Shown here one piece after another: positions 53,175 to 61,547 of a stretch of 64,000 nt of DNA. The first letter of the stretch is position 1, and every line of letters starts with the position of its first letter. The notes under the pieces were generated by a model that worked only from the letters and a program-made list of their open reading frames with translations, was not told the origin of the DNA and made no database searches. The stretch is taken from NCBI GenBank assembly GCA_016699855.1, contig CP064988.1:868001-932000 (forward strand). Direction: 5' to 3'. Source of the DNA: Rhodospirillales bacterium (GTDB taxonomy: Bacteria > Pseudomonadota > Alphaproteobacteria > Reyranellales > Reyranellaceae). The position numbers and the translations under genes were made by a program.

Positions 53175-54065
53175 CTATCCGCCCATCACCACGCCGACCT
53201 CCTCCGAACTGGTGCGGTAGGCGGCGTTGGTCGACAGGTCGGCGATCCGGTCGATGTTGGCGGCGACGTCGTCGACGGTCGCCTGCGGTCCCAGGCGCGC
53301 GCCGGGACCCTCGCGGTACTCGATGCGCGAATAGTAGCCGGCGCCGGCCGCCCAGATCTCGCCGGTCCGCTTGCACTCCTCGCTGCACAGGTACGCCACC
53401 ATCGGCGAGACGAACTCCGGCCGGATCCTCGCCAGCACCTCGGGCGTCATCAGATCCTCGGTCATGCGCGTGCCCGCGACCGGCGCCAGCGAGTTGACGA
53501 GGATGTTGTACTTCTGCCCTTCCAGCCGCAGCGCGTTCATGAAGCCGACCAGGCCAAGCTTGGCGGCGGCGTAGTTGGTCTGGCCGAAATTGCCGTAGAT
53601 GCCGGAGTTCGACGACGTCAGCACGATCCGCCCGTAAGCCTTCTGGCGCAGGATCGGCCACGCCGCGTGGGTGACGTAGACCGAGCCCATCAGGTGGACC
53701 TGCATCACGAACAGGAAATCGTCCATCGACATCTTGCGGAACGACTTGTCGCGCAGGATGCCGGCGTTGTTGACCAGGATGTCGACGGTCCCGAATGCGT
53801 CGACGGCGGTCTTCACGATGTTCTTCGCGGCCTCGTGATCGGCGACGCTGTCGTAGTTGGGGACGGCCTGGCCTCCGGCCGCCTTGATCTCCGCCACCAC
53901 CTTGTCGGCGGCGGCGTGGTCGCCGCCCTTGCCGTCGCGCGCGCCGCCGGGATCGTTGACCACGACTTTGGCGCCGCGCGACGCCAGCAGCATGGCGTGC
54001 GCGCGGCCCAGGCCGTTGCCGGCGCCGGTGACGATGGCGACGCGATTGTCGAAGCGGACGGTCAT
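53175..54065 (-). CDS. SDR family oxidoreductase, multifunctional-enzyme-2-like
   Basis: A 296-residue NAD(P)-dependent short-chain dehydrogenase similar to the 3-hydroxyacyl-CoA dehydrogenase part of peroxisomal multifunctional enzyme 2. It has the cofactor loop TGAGNGLGRAHA, VVNDPGG, NNAG, the catalytic Ser in LTSSNSG and the YxxxK motif in NYAAAKLG. A C-terminal extension of about 60 residues follows the core. Located between a secreted protein gene (14 bp) and the cyclase gene. With the nearby thiolase it suggests beta-oxidation of a fatty or steroid side chain. Confidence 0.9.
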   Translation of the reverse strand: MTVRFDNRVAIVTGAGNGLGRAHAMLLASRGAKVVVNDPGGARDGKGGDHAAADKVVAEIKAAGGQAVPNYDSVADHEAAKNIVKTAVDAFGTVDILVNNAGILRDKSFRKMSMDDFLFVMQVHLMGSVYVTHAAWPILRQKAYGRIVLTSSNSGIYGNFGQTNYAAAKLGLVGFMNALRLEGQKYNILVNSLAPVAGTRMTEDLMTPEVLARIRPEFVSPMVAYLCSEECKRTGEIWAAGAGYYSRIEYREGPGARLGPQATVDDVAANIDRIADLSTNAAYRTSSEEVGVVMGG

Positions 54066-54079
54066 GGCTCGGTCACTCC

Positions 54080-55351
54080 CTAGGGAAAGCGGACGTTGAA
54101 GTGGGCCGCCGGAAAATCGGCGGGAACGGTGTACTCGCAGATCCACGACACGGCGCCCCACGGCTCCGTCTCGCTGAACAGGCGCACGCCGCGGCGGATC
54201 GCGGCCAGCGCGTCGGCGTCGAGATGCGGCGCGTCCGCCGCCTTGGGAATTCCGCACACGTCGGCGGCGGCGTCGGGCCGCGCCGGCTGGTTGGTGAAAC
54301 GCGCGCCGATCCGCACCACGCCGGGTTTGGCGACGATCGTGCCGCACGCCGACGGGCAATCGAGGATGTGGGTCTGCGGCGCCTGCGGCGTCTCGCCGTC
54401 GCGGTGGCTGCCGATGATCCGGACCTGGCCCGCGATCAGCGGCCGCGAGCGCACGTCGAAGCTCCACGCCGGCCGGTGGTAGGCGACCACCGCGACCCGC
54501 CCGCTCCTGTTCGTCACCACGCAGGTCGCGCGCGGATTCGGCCCCGGCCCGCCGCGCACGCCGGCCGGTGGATCGCACAGCGCGGCCGGCCATATGACGG
54601 GCGCGGCGGCGCAGGCCGCTCCGGCGGCGTCGCAGGTCTCGGCGCTCAACGTCAGCGCGCCGTTCACCGCGACGTCGAAGCGCCGCGAAACGCCCGCCGC
54701 GACATGGGCCGGCGCCGACAGGCCGCCGCCCTCGACGCGGATCCGCACGCCCGGCGCGCGCGCCGCGTCGGCGACCAGCCCGACCTCGACGAAGCTCTTC
54801 GCGAACACCGGCTCGAAGCGGAACGCGGCGCGTGCCTCCGTGCCGTAGACGCCGCAATCCGCACCGACGCCGCACTGGATCGTCTGCTTGCGGCCCGGCG
54901 CGCATTCCGCCTCGCGCGTCTGCTGGCGCGGATTGTACAGGCGTTGTGGAAACGACGCCGGCCAGCGCGAGGGGATGTCCAGCGTCGTCGCCGGGCAGTT
55001 GGCGTCGTCGCCCCAGTCCGTGAACACCGCGCCGTCGGCGGCCAGCGCCGTCACGATCGTCGGGTTCAGCGCCTTGGACGGCCGCGACGGCGCGTCGACG
55101 ATCCGCCGCCCTTCGTCGATCCGATCGGATTTCACACCCATCTGATAGGCGCCGCCGGCGCCCTCGCGATCGACGGTAACGGCCCCGAGCGGCGACTCCG
55201 CCGCCGGAAACGACAGGCGCATGGTCGCCGGCGCGGCGGGCGCCGCGACCGGGGAAGCCGCCGGCTTCGGCGCCGGCTTCTGTTGCGCGGCCGCCGGGAC
55301 CATGACGAGAAACGCCGACAGGGCGGCGGCGAATAGTCCGGATGTCCTCAT
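54080..55351 (-). CDS. Secreted Cys-rich protein of unknown function
   Basis: A 423-residue exported protein of no family I recognise. It has a signal peptide (MRTSGLFAAALSAFLVMVPA, cleavage near AAAQ) and a Pro/Ala-rich linker. The mature domain has twelve cysteines spread through it (for example CGVGADCGVYG, CDAAGAACAAAP, LDCPSACG), suggesting disulfide bonds. A C-terminal segment ending HFNVRFP is beta-like. It is packed between the thiolase gene (16 bp) and the SDR gene (14 bp). Confidence 0.65.
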   Translation of the reverse strand: MRTSGLFAAALSAFLVMVPAAAQQKPAPKPAASPVAAPAAPATMRLSFPAAESPLGAVTVDREGAGGAYQMGVKSDRIDEGRRIVDAPSRPSKALNPTIVTALAADGAVFTDWGDDANCPATTLDIPSRWPASFPQRLYNPRQQTREAECAPGRKQTIQCGVGADCGVYGTEARAAFRFEPVFAKSFVEVGLVADAARAPGVRIRVEGGGLSAPAHVAAGVSRRFDVAVNGALTLSAETCDAAGAACAAAPVIWPAALCDPPAGVRGGPGPNPRATCVVTNRSGRVAVVAYHRPAWSFDVRSRPLIAGQVRIIGSHRDGETPQAPQTHILDCPSACGTIVAKPGVVRIGARFTNQPARPDAAADVCGIPKAADAPHLDADALAAIRRGVRLFSETEPWGAVSWICEYTVPADFPAAHFNVRFP

Positions 55352-55367
55352 GATCGACGGCGACGCC

Positions 55368-56632
55368 TCAGGCCAGATCGGGTTTGCGGAGGATGATGAC
55401 CGACGCGACGGCCTCCTCCATGCCGATCACCCCGCCGCCATTCTCCGCCAGCGCCACTTCGGCGCCTTTGACCTGGCGCGCGCCGGCCTCGCCGCGCAGC
55501 TGGCACGCCAGCTCGGCGAGCATCGACAAGCCGGTGGCGCCGACGGGATGGCCCTTCGACACCAGGCCGCCGGAGGTGTTGATCGGAAGGCGTCCGCCCG
55601 GCCCGGCCTCGCCCGATTCGACGAACCGGCCGCCACCGCCCTCCGGGCAGAACCGTAGCATCTCCGCCTGGTAGATCTCGCAGAACGAGGTGGCGTCGTG
55701 GACCTCGGCGACGTCGATGTCGTCCGGTCCTAGGCCCGCCATCGCGTAGGCCTTGTCGGCGGCGACGCGGGTCAGACCGGGTTCGTCCAGCCTGCGGTAC
55801 TTGCCGCCGGCGAAGCCGATGCCCGCGACCTTCACGGCGCGGGCCCGAACCTCCTTCGGCAGCCGCTCGAGATACGCCGCCGAGCACAGCAGCGCCGCCG
55901 CCGCGCCGTCGCCGATCGGGGCGCACATCGCGCGGGTCAGCGGATAGGACACCGGCCGGTCCTGGAGGACGGCGTCGGCGGTCATCTGGAAGCGGTACTG
56001 CGCCTTCTCGTTGAGCGCGCCGTAGTTGTGGTTCTTGGCGGCGCCGGCGGCGATCTGCGCCTGCGTCGTGCCGTGCTTCCACATGTGCCACTTCGCCTGC
56101 ATGGCGTAGGTGTCCATGAAGATCGTGCGGTCCGGCCCGGTCTCGAAGCGCGACCCGATCATCGCGCCGACGCGCGTCATCTCGTCGACAAGGCGGTCGT
56201 GCTGCGTGGTGATGTAGCCCTGCCCGAACGTGTCGGCGGTGCGCTCCGGCTTGTCGGGGCTGAACAGCTTCTCGACGCCCACGGCCAGGGTCAGCTCGTT
56301 GGTGCCGGCGAGGATGTCCTTCCACGCGCCCTGGAAGGCCGTCGAGGCGGTGGCGCAGGCGTTCTCGACGTTGAACATCGGCACCCGCTCGGGGAACAGC
56401 CCCTCCTCGACCAGCGGCTGGAACAGCGCCTGCCGCGGATCGAGTTCTGGCCCCAGAACGGCATGCCGCAATTGCCCAGCCACCCCGTCTCGATGTCGCG
56501 GCCGTCCTTCATGCCGGCGTCGGCCAGCGCGCCGAGATACGCCTCGCGCGCCAGATCGTGGAACGACTTGTCGGGGTGGCGCTTGAACTGCGTCGTGTGG
56601 GCGCCGATGACGTAGACGTCGCGCATGGTCAT
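55368..56632 (-). CDS. Thiolase family protein, frameshifted as sequenced
   Basis: Acyl-CoA thiolase of the SCP-x/lipid-transfer-associated type. The N-terminus (MTMRDVYVIGAHTTQFKRHP; GWLGNCGMPFWGQNSIRG) is in one frame. The rest (QALFQPLVEEGLFPERVPMF, active-site Cys in VENACATAS, SKGHPVGATG, AENGGG) is in another. A missing base near 56430-56434 (GGCAGG for GGCCAGG on the minus strand) explains the break. Repaired length is 421 residues. The GGAAG upstream supports the start at 56632. It lies 32 bp after the aminotransferase gene. Likely role: thiolytic release of a short acyl-CoA in beta-oxidation. Confidence 0.87.
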
Positions 56633-56664
56633 GGATGCTTCCGCCGGGATTGCGCGTCCAGCCG

Positions 56665-57990
56665 CTAGAGCGTCGCCTCGAGCTCGGTGAGCACCTCGTC
56701 GACGGCCTTCAGGCCCTCGTCGAGCTGCGCCTCGGTGACGATCAGCGGCGGCGAGATCACGAGCTGGTTGGACCGCACGTGCATCTGCACGCCTCGGTCG
56801 TTGAACATCGACTTGATGCGGCCGACCAGCGGATCGGGCGCGTTCCACGCCACCAGCGGCTCGCGCGTGGCGCGGTCCTTCACCAGCTCGATCGCCGCCA
56901 GCAGGCCGAGCCCGCGGACGTCGCCGATCAGACGGTGGCGCGATTCCAGCTCCTTGAGGCGGCGCATCAGGTACGCGCCTCGGCGCGCCGCGTTCTCGAC
57001 CACGCCGTCGTCGAGCATCGCCTGGATGGCGGCGACGCCGGCGGCGCAGGACAGCGGGTTGCCGGTCTGGGTCGAGCCGATGGCGACGCCGCGGTCGAGG
57101 AACTTCGCGGCGATGGAGTCGCGCATCATGACGGCGCCCAGCGGCAGCACGCCGCCGTTGATGCCCTTCGACACGGTCATCATGTCCGGCAGGGCGTCGT
57201 AGTGCTCCATGGCGAACCACTTGCCGGTGCGGCCGAACCCGTTGATGACCTCGTCGGCGATCATCAGGATCCCGTACTTGTCGCACAGCCGGCGGAGGAT
57301 CCCGTAGTACTCCGGCGGCGCCACGATCGGGCCGTTGCCGCCGGTGATCGGCTCGAAGATGATCGCGGCGATCGTGTCCGGACCCTCGGCGAGGATCTGC
57401 TCCTCGACGCTGGTGGCGCAGACGACGCCGCAGGACGGATAGGTCTGCTTGAACGTGCAGCGGTAGCAATACGGGTTCGGGAACTTCACCGAGCTGGCGA
57501 AGTTGTTGGCGCTGGCGCCGCGGCGCGGATCGCCCGACACGCCCAGCGTGGTCAGCGCCGTGCCGTGGTACGAGCGGTAGCGCGACATCACCTTGGCGCG
57601 TCCCGTCACCATGCGCGCGAAGGTCAGCGCCGCCTCGTTGGCCTCGGTGCCGGAGTTCATGAAGAAGAAGGTGTTGAGGTCGCCCGGCGTGACCGTGGCG
57701 AGCAGCCGCGACAGCTCCTCGCGCGGCTCGTTTCGGTAGAACGGCGAGATGAAGCACAGCTTCTCGGCCTGCGCCTTGATCGCCTCGACGATGCGCCGGT
57801 CCTGGTGGCCGAGATTGACGTTGAAGAGCTGCGCCGTGAAATCCAGCCAGCGCTTGCCGGTGTCGTCGTGGAAGTAGACGCCGTCGGCGCTTGTCACGCG
57901 CGGCGACGCCAGCGTGTCCTTGATCGAGGACCAGGCGTTGATGCTGACGCCTTCGGGCTCGTTGCGCAGCGTCGGGCTGATCTGGTTCAC
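56665..57990 (-). CDS. Class III PLP-dependent aminotransferase
   Basis: A 441-residue aminotransferase for omega-amino or similar substrates. It shows FFFMNSGTEANEAALTFAR, the PLP-binding Asp region MIADEVINGFGRTGKWFAMEHY, the Schiff-base Lys in TVSKGINGG, and GSTQTGNPLSCAAG. A notable insert has four cysteines, YCYRCTFKQTYPSCGVVC, found in a subset of this class. Substrate is not predictable. First gene of the eight-gene directon. Confidence 0.9.
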   Translation of the reverse strand: MNQISPTLRNEPEGVSINAWSSIKDTLASPRVTSADGVYFHDDTGKRWLDFTAQLFNVNLGHQDRRIVEAIKAQAEKLCFISPFYRNEPREELSRLLATVTPGDLNTFFFMNSGTEANEAALTFARMVTGRAKVMSRYRSYHGTALTTLGVSGDPRRGASANNFASSVKFPNPYCYRCTFKQTYPSCGVVCATSVEEQILAEGPDTIAAIIFEPITGGNGPIVAPPEYYGILRRLCDKYGILMIADEVINGFGRTGKWFAMEHYDALPDMMTVSKGINGGVLPLGAVMMRDSIAAKFLDRGVAIGSTQTGNPLSCAAGVAAIQAMLDDGVVENAARRGAYLMRRLKELESRHRLIGDVRGLGLLAAIELVKDRATREPLVAWNAPDPLVGRIKSMFNDRGVQMHVRSNQLVISPPLIVTEAQLDEGLKAVDEVLTELEATL

Positions 57991-58140
57991 GCGGTCCTCC
58001 GGCGGTTGGGCGTCGCCGAAACGTACGTCGCGCGGCGCGACGCGGTCAACGAAACCCGATTGGAAGGCCGGGAAACATCGCGCTCGAGCCGCCGTCCGCG
58101 GACGGAACGGCGGCCTCCGGCGCCGCCAGCGGCGCGGGCG

Positions 58141-58383
58141 TCAGGTGAACGCCTTGAACGTGATGTAGGTGTAGGTGTCCTTGATGCCCGGCAGCGTCTG
58201 GACGCGGCTGGTCACGAAGTGGCCGACGTCGGTGGCATCGTCGAGATAGCACTTCATCAGCAGGTCGTAGGATCCGGAGATCGAGTGGACCTCCGACACC
58301 TGCTCGACGTCCTGCACCGCCGACGCGGCGACGTCGTACGCCTTCCCCAGCTCGCACTTCACGAGGACGAAGATCGTCTGCAT
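58141..58383 (-). CDS. Stand-alone Lrp/AsnC effector-binding (RAM) domain protein
   Basis: An 80-residue protein consisting only of the Lrp/AsnC ligand-binding domain: MQTIFVLVKCELGKAYDVA, VSEVHSISGSYDLLMKCY and LPGIKDTYTYITFKAF. There is no helix-turn-helix. Such domains bind amino acids or related small molecules and form oligomers. GGAG lies seven bases before the ATG. Located downstream of the helicase gene on the same strand. Confidence 0.88.
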   Translation of the reverse strand: MQTIFVLVKCELGKAYDVAASAVQDVEQVSEVHSISGSYDLLMKCYLDDATDVGHFVTSRVQTLPGIKDTYTYITFKAFT

Positions 58384-58403
58384 GGATCCGCTCCGGGACG
58401 ACG

Positions 58404-58434
58404 CCGCGCGCGGCCCGACGGGCCGGGCGCGCGG
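58404..58434 (-). terminator. Long GC hairpin behind the helicase gene
   Basis: CCGCGCGC (58404-58411) pairs with GCGCGCGG (58427-58434), and GGCCC (58412-58416) with GGGCC (58420-58424), with a 2-base bulge: 13 base pairs in 31 bases. It lies 10 bases past the helicase stop. There is no T-run, so it may protect the 3' end of the mRNA rather than terminate by itself. Confidence 0.45.
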
Positions 58435-58444
58435 CGGAAAGCGC

Positions 58445-60349
58445 TCAGGCCGCCTCTTCGGCCGCCGGAGCGTCGCTGACGGGGGCCGCGACGCGCGGCG
58501 CCGGGCGCGGCACGGGGCGCGACAGGAACGCCGGCGTGAACTCGCCGAAACCGACCACGCTGGGCCCGTCGTCGCGGTCGTGGCGGCGGTCGTAACGCTC
58601 GCGGCGCGGGCGGTCGTCGTAGCCGCCGCCGCGCGGCGCGCGGTCGCCGAAGCCGCGGTCGTCGCGGCCGCGGCCGTGACGCGGACGGTCGTCGCCGCCG
58701 GCGTCGCGCGGACGCTCGCCGCGCGGCTCTCGGTCGCCCCGAGGCTCGCGGTCGCCACGCGGTTCGCGACGCGGACGGTCCTCGCGCGGCGCGTCGGCGA
58801 CATCGCGCGCGACAACGGCCGGCGCGGCGTCCATCGGCGCCAGATCGGCCGGCGGCAAGAGGTCGTCGGCGCCGTCGCGGTCGGTGTCGCGGAAACGCGG
58901 CTCGCCGGCGGGGGCGCGGTCGCCGCGCTCGCCGCGGCGTCCGCCACGACGACGGCGCTCGCCGCGTTCACCGCGCTCGCGGCGCGGCTCCTCGCCGGAG
59001 ACGACGACGGCCGGCAACGCCTCGGCGGGCGGCTGGAGATCGTCGGCGCCGTCGCGGTCGGCGTCGCGGAAATGCGGCGCGGCCACCGGCCGGTCCTCGC
59101 CACGGGGCGCGCCGCGATCGCGACCGCCGCGCGGGCCGGCGCGTCCACCGCGATCGCCGCCGCGCGGTCCGCCACGGCCGCGTCCGCGGCGGTGGCCGCC
59201 TTCGGAATCCGGATCGAAATCGATCTCGTCGAAACCGGCGATGGCGATGCGCGGCACCGGCTGGCCGATGGTCGTCTCGATCGCCGAGATCATGCGCGCC
59301 TCGTCGGGCGTCGCCAGCGTGTAGGCGATGCCGGTCTTTCCGGCGCGGCCGGTGCGGCCAATGCGGTGGACGTAGTCGTCGGACACGAACGGCACGTCGA
59401 AATTGAAGACGTGGCTCATGTCGGGGATGTCGAGGCCGCGGGCGGCGACGTCGGACGCCACCAGGATCTTGATCTCGCCGAGCTTGAAGCGGTCCAGCGT
59501 CTCCATGCGCGCGGGCTGGCTCATGTCGCCGTGCAGCGCGCCGACGCTGAAGCCGTGCTTGCCCAGCGACTTCGAGAGGATGTCGACATCCTTCTTGCGG
59601 TTGCAGAACACGATCGCGTTGCGGACGTCCTCGGAGCGGATCATCCGGCGCAGCGCCTCGCGCTTGTCGGCCTCGGGGATCACCGCGACGCCCTGCTTGA
59701 CCAGCGCGGCGGTGGTCGCCGGACGGGCGACGGTCACCTCCTTCGGGTTCATCAGGAAGGCGTCGGCCAGCTTGCGGATCTCCGGCGGCATCGTGGCGGA
59801 GAAGAACAGCGTCTGGCGCAGCTTCGGGGTCAGCGAGGCGATGCGCTCGACGTCGGGAATGAACCCCATGTCGAGCATCCGGTCGGCCTCGTCGATCACC
59901 AGCAGCTTGACGTCGTTGAGCAGCACCTTGCCGCGCTCGAAATGGTCGAGCAGGCGGCCGGGGGTGGCGATCAGCACGTCGACGCCACGGTCCAGCGCCT
60001 TCTCCTGATCGTCGAACGAGACGCCGCCGATCAGCAGCGCCATGTTCAGCTTGTGGTACTTGCCGTAGGTCTCGAAGCTCTCGGCCACCTGGGCCGCCAG
60101 TTCGCGCGTCGGCTCGATGATGAGCGAGCGCGGCATGCGCGCCTTGGCCCGGCCGGAGGCGAGGATCTCGATCATCGGCAGAGTGAATCCGGCGGTCTTG
60201 CCGGTGCCGGTCTGCGCGCATCCGAGGACGTCGCGCCCCATGAGCACGTAGGGGATGGCCTGTTCCTGGATCGGCGTGGGCTCGGTATAGCCCTTCTCGG
60301 CGATCGCCTTGAGCACTTCGGGGCCGAGCCCCAGTTCTTCGAAAGTCAT
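58445..60349 (-). CDS. DEAD-box RNA helicase with RG-rich tail and two DxDxDG loops
   Basis: A 634-residue ATP-dependent RNA helicase, RhlE-like. The Q motif precedes Walker A (AQTGTGKTAG), PTRELAAQV, ATPGR, DEAD as VIDEADRML, SAT in FFSATMPPEI, and the second RecA domain with VASDVAARGLDIPDM and HRIGRTGRAG. From about residue 375 an Arg/Gly-rich low-complexity tail follows. Embedded in it are two copies of FRDxDRDGADDLxPPA, at Phe427 and Phe486, each containing the calcium-loop pattern DxDxDGxDD. It has its own strong promoter with a leader of about 100 bases. Probable role: ribosome assembly or RNA turnover. Confidence 0.93.
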   Translation of the reverse strand: MTFEELGLGPEVLKAIAEKGYTEPTPIQEQAIPYVLMGRDVLGCAQTGTGKTAGFTLPMIEILASGRAKARMPRSLIIEPTRELAAQVAESFETYGKYHKLNMALLIGGVSFDDQEKALDRGVDVLIATPGRLLDHFERGKVLLNDVKLLVIDEADRMLDMGFIPDVERIASLTPKLRQTLFFSATMPPEIRKLADAFLMNPKEVTVARPATTAALVKQGVAVIPEADKREALRRMIRSEDVRNAIVFCNRKKDVDILSKSLGKHGFSVGALHGDMSQPARMETLDRFKLGEIKILVASDVAARGLDIPDMSHVFNFDVPFVSDDYVHRIGRTGRAGKTGIAYTLATPDEARMISAIETTIGQPVPRIAIAGFDEIDFDPDSEGGHRRGRGRGGPRGGDRGGRAGPRGGRDRGAPRGEDRPVAAPHFRDADRDGADDLQPPAEALPAVVVSGEEPRRERGERGERRRRGGRRGERGDRAPAGEPRFRDTDRDGADDLLPPADLAPMDAAPAVVARDVADAPREDRPRREPRGDREPRGDREPRGERPRDAGGDDRPRHGRGRDDRGFGDRAPRGGGYDDRPRRERYDRRHDRDDGPSVVGFGEFTPAFLSRPVPRPAPRVAAPVSDAPAAEEAA

Positions 60350-60458
60350 TGATTTCCCAAGGAAATTCCACTTGTCCGGTCGTCTGGCCGGGTTCCGGTG
60401 GAGCGGTCCGGCCGCCGTCGAGGCAAATGGCGGGACCGTCGGTTCACGAACGGTGCGC

Positions 60459-60486
60459 ACTATAGGCGGGGGTGCCGCGCTGTCAA
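60459..60486 (-). promoter_or_regulatory. Strong sigma-70-type promoter of the RNA helicase gene
   Basis: On the minus strand a perfect TTGACA (60481-60486) and TATAGT (60459-60464) are separated by 16 bases, the best promoter match in the window. Transcription should start near 60452 and leave about 100 bases of 5' leader. Confidence 0.78.
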
Positions 60487-60661
60487 CGCGACCCCACGCG
60501 TTTCCGCCATGCGGACCCGCGACAGCTAAACGCACCCCAGGTCACGCCGGCGTCACATGCCGATGGCCAGCGAGGCGCGCCGGTCGAAACGGGGGTGGAA
60601 AGCACCGGGGATTGGCGCCATAACCGGGCCCCGCCCCACCCGTGCCGACGGATCCGCCGCC
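60487..60661. other. Gap between helicase promoter and tatC
   Basis: Divergent intergenic stretch (gene-free 60350-60661 overall). I looked for tatA and tatB, which often precede tatC, and found no frame with a TatA/B-like N-terminal helix. A frame in phase with tatC extends back to 60557 but its translation is not TatC-like. Confidence 0.55.
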
Positions 60662-61474
60662 GTGAAGCTGCTGGAAGGCCCCGAAGACGACAAGCCGATG
60701 CCGCTGTACGACCACCTGGTCGAGCTGCGGCAGCGCCTGATCAAGGCGTTGATCGGCTTCTTCCTGGTGTTCCTGGTCGCCTTCTATTTCTCGGCCCCGT
60801 TCTTCGAGATCATCGCCGAGCCGCTGCGCACGGTGACCGGCCGCGACCTGATCGTCACCGACCTGCTCGAAGGCTTCATGACGCGGGTCAAGCTGTCGGC
60901 CTTCGTGGCGCTGCTGATCGGCTTTCCGTGGATCGCGGGCCAGCTCTGGATGTTCATCGCGCCCGGCCTCTACCGCAAGGAGAAGGCCGCGTTCTTCCCG
61001 TTCATGCTGGCGACGCCGATCAACTTCTACATCGGCGCCCTGATCGGATACTTCGTGATGCCGGTGCTGTGGCGGGTGCTGGCGTCCTACGTGCCCGACG
61101 GCGTCGTCATCGACGCCAAGATGAACGAGTACGTCTCGCGCGTGCTGCAGCTCACCTTCGCCTTCGGCATCTCCTTCGAGCTACCGGTGCTGCTGACCCT
61201 GCTGGTGCGGGTCGGGCTGGTGTCGACGGCGGCGCTGGCCTCGAAGCGGCGCTACGCCATCGTCGTGGCGTTCATCATCGCCGCCGTGCTGACGCCGCCG
61301 GACGTCGCCAGCCAGCTCGCGCTCGCGGTGCCGTTGATCCTGCTCTACGAGATCTCCATCATCATCGGCCGCATGATCGAGAAACGGCGGCCGGCGGACA
61401 CCGAGACGGACGAATCGGGTGGCGAGAAGCCGGCGGAGTCGTCGACCGGCGGCGTGCCGTCGTCGCCGGGCTGA
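60662..61474 (+). CDS. tatC: Sec-independent protein translocase subunit TatC
   Basis: A 270-residue inner-membrane core subunit of the twin-arginine translocase that recognises signal peptides. The first cytoplasmic region MPLYDHLVELRQRLIKALIG, the conserved FPWIAGQLWMFIAPGLYRKEK, the FGISFELPVLL stretch and six predicted transmembrane helices are clear. The start is uncertain: I chose the GTG at 60662; an ATG at 60698 and a longer frame from 60557 exist. tatA and tatB are not adjacent. serS follows at 73 bp. Confidence 0.93.
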   Translation: MKLLEGPEDDKPMPLYDHLVELRQRLIKALIGFFLVFLVAFYFSAPFFEIIAEPLRTVTGRDLIVTDLLEGFMTRVKLSAFVALLIGFPWIAGQLWMFIAPGLYRKEKAAFFPFMLATPINFYIGALIGYFVMPVLWRVLASYVPDGVVIDAKMNEYVSRVLQLTFAFGISFELPVLLTLLVRVGLVSTAALASKRRYAIVVAFIIAAVLTPPDVASQLALAVPLILLYEISIIIGRMIEKRRPADTETDESGGEKPAESSTGGVPSSPG

Positions 61475-61547
61475 GCCCCGGCGCCGCCCCGCGCCGCGCC
61501 CCTCCTCGACGCCCGCCCCGTCCGCCCGAGTTCAAGAAGCCGCCGCC

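Noticed and set aside
60557..60661. tatA or tatB remnant upstream of tatC
   Set aside because: No short frame with an N-terminal hydrophobic helix and amphipathic helix is present.
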